Below, piece by piece: positions 37,301 through 50,747 of a stretch of 64,000 nt of DNA. The notes beneath the pieces are model-generated. The model saw nothing but the letters and a program-made list of their open reading frames with translations. It searched no databases and was not told where the DNA came from. Made by a program: the position numbers and the translations under genes. The DNA is from Nymphaea colorata. Its lineage: Eukaryota; Streptophyta; Magnoliopsida; Nymphaeales; Nymphaeaceae. Location of the stretch: assembly GCF_008831285.2 (NCBI RefSeq), contig NC_045145.1, positions 19,528,802 through 19,592,801 on the forward strand, written 5' to 3'. Position 1 is the first letter of the stretch. Each line of letters begins with the position of its first letter.

Positions 37301-39041
37301 ATCCAATGTAAGTCAAGAATTAACGTAGAGCTCACACCTCATTGGCACGGTGATATAGTGCCACAAAAATTGACCAGATGATGTAATATTTTATCAGTTT
37401 TAACTGACGAGTTATTCTATGCCCCTCAAATTGTCATTTCTTTTTCAAGAATAATGCATCGGAAGTGTTTGCAAATTTTCTATTTTATTTCAGGTAAAAT
37501 AAAGTTCTAGCTATAGTTTACTTCTCTGAGATGGAAATCAAGTCTAACATAAAACCCAAACTTTGAATTTGTTGTGGCCATATCCATGTTGTGGTTTTGG
37601 GGTTTTAGACAACTTAGCAAGTGACTAAAAAGACAACTTCTCGAATTTTGACCTAGACATCTACAATCTTTGGCCACATTTCAATTGCATTATTCTTTGA
37701 GTGTGTGTATATGTGGATGTGTATACCTTGTCAAAACCCTTAAGTATTAAATCCATCATAAATTATTTTGATTGTTAATTTAAGTCAAATCAATTATTTG
37801 ACAAGGAGAAAAAAAATTAGAAGAGATTTTAGTCATATAGTACTAATTCAAAACTTTTTATCATCTTTCTCTCAACTCTCAATGTAGGAAAAATCAATAT
37901 GCAAGATCATTCATAATGGCTCTTGGCACGTAAATTTTTGGTATCTACTTGTTCTTATGTTTCCTCTTCCTTTTAAATCACATCCTCAAGATTATAAATA
38001 GTTTCTTCTTTCTTTCTTCTTGAATTAATCCGTGCCTTCACCACCGAACCTCATGAAGAAAGCAGCAAGGAAAAGCTTGAGACTCGTTCAAGTTGTCACC
38101 CTCCACAGTTTCCTTCTTGTCTCTTGCCAAGTAGTTTGTCTGAGTTGTTTTTAGTCAAGATCGATCAGTTATAATATGTAATAGCGTATGCGTGTTAACG
38201 CCATTATGTTGTGGTCATATTTCATAGGTTGCGAACTTTTTATTTCAAAGATCACATACCTCTCTGAAGTTGGCTTTGCAAATCTAATCGGTAAACTGAC
38301 GTCTGTATCCAATATTATACGCATCAACTATGTTCTTGAATATTACATTTTCTGGCAATATATTCGAAGGAACTTATGTAAGATTAAATTCTATATATAT
38401 ACTCCTCATTCGTAAGTCTCCATAAAAAAAAAAAAGTTAAAAAAGCATGATTTAAGAGTTAACACGTGATCTGATATCCATGTGTAAAACTGTATTTCAA
38501 GTCTACCAACTCAGTGCATGGTTTGGATTTGAATCAATTCATAGGGATGTTAGGTCATCCAAAGATCTGACGTCCCACTAACAGCCCCAGCCTGACCCAC
38601 ATGAAAGGCAATGTAATCTGACTTGGGGCTCAACATTTTGTGTCTCCCTATGATTTGCATAAAGCCATTCCATGAACCGGCCGTACCAGATCTCTGTGTG
38701 GTGGGTATCAGGATCTCATTCATACACTATCGTATTTTATCTCAATAATTTGTTAAAAGTAAAAGGCTAAGGTAAAAGAAAGTGAAAGTTCCTCCTCTTT
38801 TTCATCCTAAAAGCAAATCGAGATCCAAAAAGGTTTAAAAAGAAAGAAAGAAATAAAGACAAAAACAGTGACAATGGCAAAATAACTCTCTCTCTTATCT
38901 TGTATATTTAGTTCTTGTATTTTGTTTTTGCATTATGTTTTTATACTTAAGAAACTTCTTTGTTTGTGTCCAAATTTTGTTATGCATTCTTGTTTTATCA
39001 ATTCACTCTCTCTTTTTCTTCAAATAATGGGTGGTGCAACC

Positions 39042-39226
39042 CAGGGGCAGAGGGAAGGGGGGCCGCCTAGGCCATGGCCTCACCCCAGCTAATGAATTCT
39101 TTTTTACATTGAAAAAAATAATATTTTTTAATTACATAATGTATTTTTTGTATTAGAATTCAGTTTGGCCCTACTCGGATCCAGAGATCAGACTGTGGGC
39201 CCGCTCCTGAAGAAAATCTTGGCTCC
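39042..39226. mobile_element. hAT-like MITE, 185 bp
   Basis: It is flanked by a perfect 8-bp duplication, GTGCAACC, at 39034-39041 and 39227-39234. The left end is CAGGGGCAGAGGGAAGG, and the right end read inward is GGAGCCAAGATTTTC, which lacks the outermost six or seven bases expected of a full inverted repeat. The interior has an AT-rich centre between GGCC-rich shoulders. It inserted immediately beside a tRNA-like segment. Confidence 0.65.
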
Positions 39227-39230
39227 GTGC

Positions 39231-39400
39231 AACCGGTTTGGCTGAGTTGGTAGTGATGTATAGTAACCACATCCTTGAATTCAAGTTGTATTGAGAAATG
39301 ATGATCTTATCAGAAGTGTCATTGTTAAGGACAAGTGAACTGGTTATTGTCTTCCCTCACTCCCATGCTTATTCTTGAGGGCATTTTATGACCCACAACA
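39231..39400 (+). mobile_element. Possible tRNA-derived SINE
   Basis: AACCGGTTTGGCTGAGTTGG, a good A-box-like head, is followed by CTTGAATTCAAG in B-box position. A tail of no known family runs to about 39400. The B box is poor, so this is a weak call. The MITE at 39042 is inserted at its left edge. Confidence 0.35.
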
Positions 39401-40165
39401 CTTTATAACGTGTTTGATATCTTTATGTATCATGTATACATATGAAGCCTTTTCAACTCAGGCATCGAGCAATTAACCCGGCCGATTGATGATGCTTGCA
39501 TGAGTTGGTGTTCGGATTGATTCATCAACATTTTGTGAAGGGTGGTGCCGCCCAGGAATCCGTTGTGTGTAGTAAACGAAGCAGCGCAGAAGGAAGATGA
39601 AGGAGTTAGAGTCGGCACACGTCTGTAATATACCTGCAGATCATGCTCCTGCCACTGCTCTTCTCAGCAGCAAGTACCAGAACCCCACTAGCATTTGGAA
39701 TCGATGCATTTGGATAGCGATACTCCATTATTGGAATCAATGGCAATTTGTTGATGGAATGTCAAACGTGAACATATGTATCAACCTCTTCTTAGCTGCA
39801 AAAATGCTGTGAAATTTGTACTGTAATGGTCATTTCTTTTGGGATTGTCTGCAAAATAAACCAGATGTTTGATGTTGAAGTCAAAATTTGAATAAGAACC
39901 AGTGCTGAGGCCAAGATCTGATTCTATATATGACCCACCCACGAGCAGAAAGATAAATTAAGTAAGAGAAAGTAACACATGGTCTTCTGCAATTCTATAA
40001 GGTAAATTGTTTTATAATTCTGATCTTATAGGGAAATGGTCTTCCATTATGAGCATTTTGGTTGTTTTGTGGGCTGGCTGGGGCCATAACACATGGTCTC
40101 TTGTGAGGTGTCATAACATATATATAATCTATTCTGGAATGAGCTCTTATATTATATGAACACAA

Positions 40166-40303
<138 letters not shown>

Positions 40304-40739
40304 AATCTAATGACAAGGTATGCAGCACTGTTTTCCTGAGAATTTTTTAAAATTTGTTTTCCTGACGAGGTAGTGCAGCATATATGCCAACTTTTAGTTA
40401 TTAAATTTAAAAGTACATCTAGAAAATGAAAAACGTGTCTTTAGAATCAACAAGTATTATTTATACGATTAATTTGTATACCCTCTCTTACATGAAGTGA
40501 TAATCCAAAACACGATTCCTTATGCTTTTGTACCGATTAACATTCCTTGTGCATCAAAATAATGGCAGGACCCGCCAAAAACATATTTTATCATGATCTC
40601 ATATGCAGAAAACCCCCTACCGATTGCAATGCATCATGAAAAACAGCAGCTGCCCAATATTTAGTGGTTGAAGTCACTTTTTATTTCTTCCAGCTTAATC
40701 ACATATGAAAGACTCTTTTTGTCCAATATCACAGAAAGC

Positions 40740-40960
40740 AGCAGCATGCCGTTCCGGTTTGCTCACCGATACGGCATATTGGTTGGTCAGTATTCTTATG
40801 TATCGTATAATACCTCCTTATTTTCGGATTTTATAAATTTCAAAAATAAATTTAAAACATTTCTAAATGACTTAAATTTGAAATATTTTTAAACATAAAA
40901 ACCAGTAGGGGCTGATACGATACGCGTCCACCGTCACGAAACGATACTGATAACATGCTA
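40740..40960. mobile_element. Second member of the GTATCGTA repeat family
   Basis: The word at 40768-40786 is the reverse complement of 29059-29077 with one difference. TATGTATCGTATAA and GATACGATACG strings flank an AT-rich core. The ends are not defined. Confidence 0.4.
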
Positions 40961-41633
40961 CTAAACTTAAAAAACCTAACTAGTTCTAAGATCAAATGTG
41001 CATTTCCAAATATTTAGCAAGCTATATTTGATGCAAACGTCAGAAATGCCCAAATGCCATAGATTGTTTAATGACAAAAAGAACTGCCAAAGAATTAGTG
41101 TTATGGTAATAGTAATAATAAAATTATTCTAAATATGACAAAGTTAGAAAGGGATGCCTAACATTTGCGGAAATAATAAATCGAAGCTTAACTTTTGAAA
41201 ATTAACAAACAGGCGTTACAAAACTATCTTTATTAAGAACAGAAATTAAAAAAGTCCTTTATGAGGGGTATTGTTATCATTTTATATCAAAAGTTAATAT
41301 TTTTTTTTTACTAAGTGCCTCTTTGAGAATTCTTCGCTGATTCTTCTGTTATGAAGAAGCATGTAACAAGTTGAGCGACAGATTGTTAACTCTCAAAAGT
41401 TGAACAATGATTAGTTCTTTGTTCATGCTTTAGGTGTCTTTTTTTTTTGTATATTTTTTAAAATATAATAATAAAAGAAAAAAAAATCAGCAAATATACA
41501 AATCACGGCTGGCCTAAGAAAAGCTAAGTCTATGGTCTCACGCCGTCGCCACTGAGGCCCACTTGCTCTAGCTCGGCCACCCTTCGCCTCATCATCAACG
41601 CATCGCTTACGTGCCCTCCAATAACCTTGAGGA

Positions 41634-41634
<1 letters not shown>

Positions 41635-41697
<63 letters not shown>
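41635..41697. repeat. (AT)n microsatellite
   Basis: A pure AT tract of about 62 bases, without an AG tail. Confidence 0.95.
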
Positions 41698-41699
<2 letters not shown>

Positions 41700-42277
41700 G
41701 TGTCTCACACTAACATGCAACCACATACATTGTACGTGGTTCTTCTGCAATTGTATTTTTTAAAATAAAATTTAGTTTTATCCTTCCCTCCAACCTAGTC
41801 TTGTAAAAACTTGGTTTTATGAAAACCAATTTTGTAATTGAGTTTTAAAAACCTTGTTTCTTTTCTTCTTCTTTTTAGTTGAAGCATCAAAACCCAAGTT
41901 TCATGACACTCAAATACTTCAAAAATCTGAAAAAAAAAAACTTGGTTTTTTAGTGTCATCCAAACACCCCTTTATTTTGCTGTTGAGATTGTGATAGTCA
42001 TGTCTAAGAACTTTATTTGTTGATAATTTCGTTTGGATGCATGTTGCATTGTAAGTTTTTTCTGGCTAAAAGACTTCAAAGGCTTCAAACCGTCAATCTT
42101 TGCGTAAAGCCACGAGTAAGAAAGAATGAAACATAAAATAGTCAGAAAGGTCTTCGCCACCCAAACTTTTATACAAGTTCAAGCTCTAAATTTTTACGAG
42201 GAGAAAGGTATACTCGACCCTAGTACTAGATACACAAGGAAAAACAGAAAGGGAAAAGCTTGGGTATTTTGTAAATT

Positions 42278-42278
42278 T

Positions 42279-42317
<39 letters not shown>
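42278..42317. repeat. (AT)n microsatellite
   Basis: An AT tract interrupted once by ACAT at about 42288-42291. Confidence 0.9.
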
Positions 42318-43375
42318 TACTTTTTTACTTTTTTTACCATCTTTTTTTATCCTTTAAAGAGAAGTTCCCTTTTTGCTTACTATAGTTACTCTGGTCGTTT
42401 CACCCCATGCACAGATCTTTACACAAAGTAGGGCAGGCAGAAAACTCTCCCATGTGAACTTGGCCAACCAGGGTTTCAGTCAAAAATGAAACAGTGACCT
42501 TCTCTCCTAAGGCAACAGCAGGTCTAGATGCTGCAGAACAAGGGATCAATTAACAGATAAGTATCTCTGAATATCCTCTGGTGAACAACCCATCAGAAGC
42601 CATCCAAAATAATCACTACCAACCATGTGATATAAACCAAGGACTACAGAATATAATTCTAGAATGCATCAGTTGACATAAAGTTTGAGAAATGCATCTG
42701 TTTCTTTGCTGTTTCCTTCAAGGATCCCGTTTTTGACAGTAGAAAAGCAAAGCAAGGTGCGGTTAGGTTCTGTTTGGTTGGTATTGGAGAAGTTTGGCAT
42801 TGGATGCTGCTTTGCATCCAATTCTATACCTTCCACTATCATGGCAGCTTCTCTTCTCTTTCCTAATGGAAGAAGCAGCACCCTTGTGGGATTATACTAA
42901 AGTTTAAGAGAATAACATATGCAGACGTATTATTAAAGGAAGATGAGACTCTTTTTGAATCAATTAACATTCTTTCCCGTTATCGGGAAGAAATTCATCA
43001 GAAGAGATGAGGAGAAAATAGTCGATACTATGCCCATGCAGTATTATTCAGTAGGAATACTCGCAGAATGATCCTTCGTCTCTAGCCGCACGAAAGATCG
43101 ACATCAGGAAAACGTTTCTGGGAAGCCACTTTAGGATCGATACAATCAGCTTTTTCGAATCCGATGAGCTTTCTGGGGTTCAAAATCCAATATATCCGGA
43201 GAGATTGGCTTCTTCAATGGGCGAATCGATCGCGCTTCTTTTTCTCACCCGGCGGTCGATGGTTGACTATTTTAAAGTTTTCCCCATAATGGTCCAAAGT
43301 ACCTGAACCTCTTCTTGATTTTCAGGATTATCTAACTCGTATTCATATTTGAACATCCATCCTTCTTGACCTCCA

Positions 43376-43542
43376 TCAATCGGAGCAACTCAAAAGTAGA
43401 AGTTAAGTTGAATTCGTTGGTAGGAAGAAAGATAAATCGAAGTAACTCAAAAGTTAAGTTGAATTAGTTAGTAGGTAGAAAGATCAATCGGAGTTACTCA
43501 AAAGTAGAAGTTAAGTTGAATTAGTTAGTAGGAAGAAAGATT
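43376..43542. repeat. Minisatellite, three copies of about 52-60 bp
   Basis: Three tandem units share AACTCAAAAGT and AAGTTGAATT followed by TAGGAAGAAAGAT. Copies begin near 43376, 43436 and 43488. The middle copy lacks the AGTAGA segment present in the outer two. They are noncoding. Confidence 0.85.
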
Positions 43543-45010
43543 TTTTGTTGAACATGGGGTTAACGATCCACTACTAAAAAAAGACTCGAAAATGCCTATA
43601 TTCTCTTGTCTTTGAGGTTTTAAGGTGCATCGAGCAGTATAGTATATCCTTCAACTTAAGTGTCTCGTTTCACCATCCAAGAAAATAGCTCTACGATGCT
43701 ATGCTCTTTTAAGGCTAGTAGGAAGAAAAATCTACTAATCCTTCATGACAATCTATTTTATATATTATAAAGTGTGCATTCTTCCTCATAAAAAGACTCT
43801 CTTAAATATTGCATGCATGTCTGATGAGAAAGAGCCTTAAATTTTGGGAACAAATTTTTAAATAATGAAACTGTCAAATGGATAAACACCCCAATATTTA
43901 AGTTAGTTTTGATCTTTGGTTTATGCAAGGGTGGGGGCAGGGGTCATGTCTTCCTTTGAATTTTAAAAATTTTAGTTGAATCTACATAAAAAATTTTAAA
44001 AACTATAAGTTAGCCCCTATTAAAAGTTTAAAACTATAGTTCGGCCCATGCAATACTTACTAGCTTCGCCCTTAGGTTTAGGATAATATCCAGTTGGGTG
44101 TTGTTTTTACATTTACTTGTATGTAGCGGAGGCAGTTCTAGTAACCAGACCATTCACTCTTAATTAAGAAATGGAGATGCTAAATTTCTGTTAAGGGGCA
44201 CCAATGTATATAGTAACTCAATTTTAAACCTTGAAAAATCTTAAAGGCCTTAAGTGCATAATAACATATTAAATGGTACTATTAGGTAATAAGTCAAATT
44301 ATATGATCTGTGTGGCCAAATACCCACAAATGGCTGTACCTTAAAAAAATAATTTTACATACAAATTTTAAAAAGTATATATTTATCTTTTATAAAAAAT
44401 AAAAAAATGATAATTTTGAAACTATAATTTGGCCCGTCATGAAAAATTCATACCTCGGCCCCTGCGGCTGTGGTTCCTTTCCAACAAAAGTTGGTAAAGG
44501 TTCAGCTCATGTGTCTGTTCGAAAACCTTGTGGCGTTTTACGAAATCATACAAAATGCATGAGTTTGGATGGAAAACTCCTTTTCTTTTCTAAGTTAGCG
44601 GTTTCGCTTATATCTGAACAGAAGAAACCTAAGTGATATTATAAAACTGATAAATTCCTCATGATATAATGCCCGACTTCAAACATTTGGTAGGTATGGT
44701 TCAAATTAAGGCTGCTGTAACAGTAGGAATCCACAAAAGCAGATGCTAGCGGACCAGTATATGAATGGTCGTAGTTTCTTCACAAGCGTTTTCGTGGCAA
44801 ATTCGATCCTCCAATTTGAGCCGTTGGATCGCTTCTACTTGACAAGTAGATCCACAAGCCCTGTGATCATGACAAAGGATCCGATGCAATCTACGTCACA
44901 GAACAAAGAGAGTCTCTCTCTTCTACCCAAGACTCCACCCGTATCAACCTGCCAACTTCTTCAACATATATGTACGGGCACAACAAGTGATCATTAAAAA
45001 AGTATGGGTG

Positions 45011-45014
<4 letters not shown>

Positions 45015-45046
<32 letters not shown>
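45015..45046. repeat. (TA)n microsatellite
   Basis: A pure TA tract of about 32 bases in the PHO1;H1 upstream region. Confidence 0.9.
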
Positions 45047-45050
<4 letters not shown>

Positions 45051-45809
45051 CTACAAACAAACAATAACAGTTTTAATGAAAAGTTGATGCTCCTACTACC
45101 CAAGATTTGACATATGCAACAAAAGCCTTTAATTTGTCATTATTATTGCACCGAAAAAGACACGTTTAATATCAAAAAATGAGTCCTGAGTTAGTACATG
45201 ATCGCTATCACATCTTTCTTAAGATCATGTTTATAAAGATTTCCACAAAAATGTAAATTTCATAACTAATTACTTTAAGGGGTATATATATATATCATCA
45301 TCATCAAGAGCTCCATCTAATCACTGCCGCTAATGGTGAGTGTGATTACATACTTGATACAACGCATTGGACAAGATGGTGAGAGAGGCCAAAGGATTTT
45401 TTTTTTGTTTCAGATGGAAAAATCCAAATCAATTATATATATATATAGAGAGAGAGACATCGGTCAGCTACCTTTAGGATGGAATGACTATTTTTTCGTT
45501 TCTATATCACTAAAAAGTGCATTCTATCGTTATAAACGACAGCCAAACAATTAACTGTTGCAAATATGTCTTTTACGATGGCTTTTAATAATGCCAAATA
45601 AAAAAATAATCATTTAATTATAAAAGTAACCGGCTGATTTTAATTCCTCGATACATATATGATAAAAGACCCTCGTCAAAATATGGAATCGAGGCGTGGA
45701 AAATATTGGGCCCTACAGAACTGTTCGGACAAGGATATTGTCAGTATATGCTGTCGGGCGTCCATGCAAATCATTCTCCTCTACTGGACTCTTCCTCTTC
45801 CTTTTCTCC

Positions 45810-45816
45810 ATAAATA
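45810..45816 (+). promoter_or_regulatory. Candidate TATA box of the PHO1;H1 gene
   Basis: ATAAATA within CTCCATAAATAGA lies about 180 bases before the ATG, after a CT-rich stretch. Position and sequence fit, but a longer leader or other start is possible. Confidence 0.4.
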
Positions 45817-45994
45817 GATTTGCTTCCTCTCAAGCGAATGGAACCAGTGTGGGTGATCGAGTACCATCATATTCATCACCACCATTCTCATCAATTTATC
45901 ACCATCTGTCCCTTCAAGAAGCGGGCATTCCAGTACTTAATTCCTTTCAATTCCTTCTGCCATCTGTAGTTACTTAAGCTACGGACTCCCGGAG

Positions 45995-47443
45995 ATGGTG
46001 AAATTCTCGAAACAGTTTGAGGCTCAGCTGGTTCCCGAGTGGAAAGATGCCTTCGTGGACTACCGGCAACTGAAGAAGGACCTTAAGAAGCTTCAACTAT
46101 TGAAGCTCAAACGGGTCGAGGCAAATCACAACCAGGAACCTGAAGATGGCGGGAAGAGAAGCTGCTGCTCCTCCACCTTCCATCGCATGCCTTTCCTTCT
46201 CAAGCAATATGCCATGCGTCTATGTGGCCGTTCATCCAATGAACATGAAGCCATACAGGCACTGATCTTTTGCAACGCTTTCTGCTATTAAATCCATCGC
46301 CAACAGAGACTTTGCCAAAAAAAAACAGAAAGGAAAATCTAGTGAAAACCATGTTTTTAGTTTCTCTCACTTCTAAAACTTTTCATCAGATCCAAACTTC
46401 TGCCGAAGCAAAATTGGAGTTTCCAAGATCATGTCACGATGCTGAATTGAGTTTTTTGTTCTTTCAAGCATCTAATGAAAGAACGAGTGTTTTCCAAAAG
46501 ATTGTTTATTTTAGCTCCTACCTATCGATGCATGGATTCTTAATAACAGGCTTCTTTTCTTTGGTTGGAAATTAAACAGGTGCACAGGAAGCTTGCTACT
46601 TCTGCTAGCAAAGGGGATGTTTACGAAACCGAACTCATGGAGCAGTTCTGCGACGTCGAGGGAGCAAAAGGCTTCTTCTCAATGCTGGACATGCAGCTCA
46701 ACAAGGTGAACCAGTTCTACATGGACAAAGAAAAGGAGTTTCTGGAGAGAGGGGAGACGCTGGAGAAGCAGATGGCCATTCTCACTGAGCTCAAGGACAC
46801 CCTCAGGCAGCAACGCAGCAAGCAAGGACTTGCCTCCAAAGAAGAAGATCCTTCCATCTCCAGCGCTTCATTCTCATTGTCAGGTGGTATACACACTAAG
46901 TCTGTTAAAAGAGTCTCCTCTTCTTCTTCTTCTTCTTCTTCTTCTTCTTCTTCTTCTTCTTCTTCTTCTCATATATCGATCTCTTTAGCTGTCTAATTAT
47001 CATTATCATGAATAGGCTTCACAGAGGAAGAAGAGTCTCTTGCAGAAGACCCCAACATGATAGATTTGGAGAAAAACGCGTCCTCCCTCTCGGGCTGGCC
47101 TCAGTCAGCAGAGGAGCTGGAGAAGAGCAATAGGTTCATCAAGAAGGAAGAGAAGAAGCTGAGTTTGTCGAGAAGCTTCTCGGCGAAGACCATCAATTGC
47201 CAGGGGAGAAACCTGAGGGTGGAGGTGCCCCTAACTACGCCTTCCCGTACCCTCTCTGCTCTCACTTACTTGTTGAGGGAGGACTTGATGAACCAGTCCA
47301 AGAAATGTGGACCTGATGGGAACAAGCTCAACATAAACAAGGCCACACTGCACCAGGCTGAGAAGATGATACGTGGTGCCCTCATTGAGCTCTACAAAGG
47401 TCTCGGATACCTGAAGACATACAGGTAGTTAGTAGCCATTAGT

Positions 47444-47509
<66 letters not shown>

Positions 47510-50500
47510 TTTCGGATACTGTTGCAGGACTCTCAATATGATGGCCTTCGTGAAAATCTTGAAGAAATTCGACAAGGTATGTAGGATATGATGTTCTCTT
47601 TCAACATGGTAGAGGAAATAGATGCTCATATGTGTGTAATGAAAGGAAATTTGGGATTTTGCAGGTTGCAGAGCAGCAGATTCAACCTATCTACATTAAG
47701 GTCGTCGAGAGTTCATACTTCAACAGCTCCGATAAGGCAAGCTCCAACGAAGTGTTAATTCAATGCTAATTAACACCGTAGTTGCTCCATCATTTGCAAA
47801 CCTCATTAACTTATTCAAGTATTTGTAAAGAGTTCGCAATTCTTCGTCCTAAATTTGAAGAGTAGTAGCCTTATTTGCCTTAATTAATTAACATAAAACT
47901 GAACTCCCTCTGGATTCTAAGTAAATAGGAGGAATATTTCATTCTAATTCCTATCAATTCTAATTCCTATCATTTGTTTTTAGTGCTAACTTTGTCATGC
48001 TTCAACTTGTATATTGGGGGCTCTTTTTTTTACAGTACAAGAGTCTTACCAACCCTCACTTCAACTATTGCGTCAATCCATCAAGGGACAATTCCTTCTG
48101 TATTTGAAATGATCTTTTCAAATATAAAGTCAATAGGCAACATGCCCACTCACAACACACACACATGTATGAAAAGATTTTCTGTTTATTGTGCATATAA
48201 GCGCACGTTTTGCCTAATTTATGGAAATTCATGACGGCTTTTAGATATATTTTTGAAAAGTTTTTATTCCACGCATGAGACCATTCATTGAACTCTCAAT
48301 CTGACTGTACATAAGAACAAGTCCAGATTAAATTGATCCAAACTTTGTTCCACCAGGCACTCAAATTAGCCGATGAGGTGGAGGAGATCTTTGTGAAGCA
48401 CTTCATGGACAATGACCATAGAAAAGCAATGAAGTACCTCAAACCCCACCAACGGAAAGAATCTCATGCAGTCACCTTCTTTATTGGTACTTTCTTTTCT
48501 GCAACCACCTCTCCTGTGCATTCGTTTCACCTGTCAATGATTTGTTCTGCATTTCCTACACGACCACTTTATAGAAAACAAAAGAAAAAAAAGCTGAAAA
48601 GTTTATGTACTAGAAAGATAAAACGATTTATTGAGCTACAAAGGAAAGCTAACAATCATTGGAATCTTCCTTTATCTCCTCCAATCTTGTTCTACATATA
48701 AGGTGTTTTTTTTTCTCGGCCTCTAATTATTGGGGAGTTGCAATTCATGCAACATTCAGAAGATTAATGCACTAGTACACCAAATTCGGAAAATTCGTCT
48801 TCTTTCGAAAAAACACCCGATAAAAACGTTAAAAACAATGTAAAAGCCAAAGAACTTGCTTTTACTCATTTTCCAAAAAAACACCCGATAAAACCGTTAA
48901 AAACAACGTAAAATCCAAAGAACTTGCTTTTTCTCATTTTTCAAAAAAAAACTCCAAAATGAATTTTTCATGTTTTTACCATGCCTTTCTCATTTTTTTA
49001 CGTTATTTTTTGCTTTAAAGTTTAAAACTTAAGTTGAATTATTTATCGTCATTATTATCATTACTAAAACAACATTTTTATAGTTTCATCAAGTTGTTTT
49101 TTACGTCTTCTTGTTAGTTTACAACTTTACATTTATTTTATTTTTCCCTACTCTTAGGATTTTTTTGTTTTACAAAAAATTTCAGAAGTTCTTCCGATGT
49201 TCTCAGCTTTGTTAAAAAATATCCTAAAAAAAAACCTTACCATTTAAAACTCGTTAGCTGCTGCTATTCACCAAACCAAGAGCAAGAAATATTAGCAGCA
49301 CAATCGGACACTACTTCACTGTGTACAAACCGCAACATAAAGCATCTTATCATACTTTACGCTATCGAATCATAGGAAGGTTGGAAATTATCAAAGCAGC
49401 AACAAAACATATACGGATTGTCATTTATACTAGTAATACTATCAGCTTGCTATATTTATCACAGCTTGGACCAATTTTACCACCTCCCGTAAAGCACATG
49501 CCAGGGGGTCACATTAGATACACGATGATATATATTATATATATATATATATATAAGAAGAAAAATATATGAAAATTGATCACGTCTGCTATTGGAGGTC
49601 ACTCTCCTCACAAAGAAAGATATCTTAGTGCATCTTGTTTGTTTACAGATAGCGTAGTGTATCGTCTAAAATGGAAAGTAGAGCAAAGAGGACTTGACTA
49701 AAAGATTTAGTGCATTCTTGCAAATCCGTGATGAGGAATATGTATAGATTGCTTTTTTGCCGAGCGAGAACGCTTTTGGTGGGATTCCGGACGCAAATGG
49801 CCTTCTTTCCATGGGGAAAGAAACAAGCTTTCTAGGTTTGGTTTGCCAAACTATAGGTTATTTAGAAAAGTAAAGCACTCCTTTTTGTGAGGAAGTGCTC
49901 ATACGGGCTTCCAGCCTACGAATCATTTTGCACAAACTAAGTTCGACACTTAACTTTATGAGAAAATTTTTTCTTATCAGTAATCTTCTTATTCAGGTCT
50001 TGATTATAGGGGAAAAGATTGTTTTATTGCCAAAATGAATCACTTATTTTCATGATCAGTGTGTCCCTTATTCCTGTTTTTGCAGATAATGAATCGGGTG
50101 TAAACTAAAAGCATAAAATTAAATGTGCAGTTGTATTGAAGAAAGTGAATCCTTTTCTGTTCTTTCTTTCTCATCTTTATCGTAGAGCATGTGATCTACA
50201 TCGTTTGCTATTTTCCCACGAAAGAAATTCTCCTGTCGGAAATCGCTTTCCTTTAGAACACATATCCTTTGAGAAAGAGGAACTTTGTGTATGATTCACG
50301 AGTTACTTCCCTAGTAAGAAAGTGTCTCATAGGCTTTGAAGAAGTGCATCCATTGAAAGCATGATCAGATCAAACAATTTGTATAAATATTGGGTGCTGC
50401 CCATCATGATTTGTCGTCTTTAAGATGACATAAAGGGGTTGGTTGATTAATTGTTTATTTTCCTGTCATGCACATAAGAAAGCCACCGCCAAAAAGTAGT

Positions 50501-50663
50501 GACTTATTTTTTTCTGTAATTTTTTTCTTGAGCAGGACTTTTCACAGGATGCTTTATAGCATTGTTTGCTGGGTATGCGGTCATGGCCCACATAGCTGGC
50601 CTTTACACAAGGCAAGCTAATTCTGTGTACATGGAGACTGTGTACCCTGTGTTTTGGTAAGCA

Positions 50664-50747
<84 letters not shown>

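Noticed and set aside
47737-47753. Alternative GT donor for PHO1;H1 intron 5 after GAA (gt at 47752)
   Set aside because: It stays in frame but adds ASSNE, absent from the PHO1;H1 family, while the GC donor fits the GCAAG consensus.
43376-48942. Regularly spaced repeats that could suggest a CRISPR array
   Set aside because: Two or three tandem minisatellite copies in plant intergenic or intron DNA without unique spacers; not an array.
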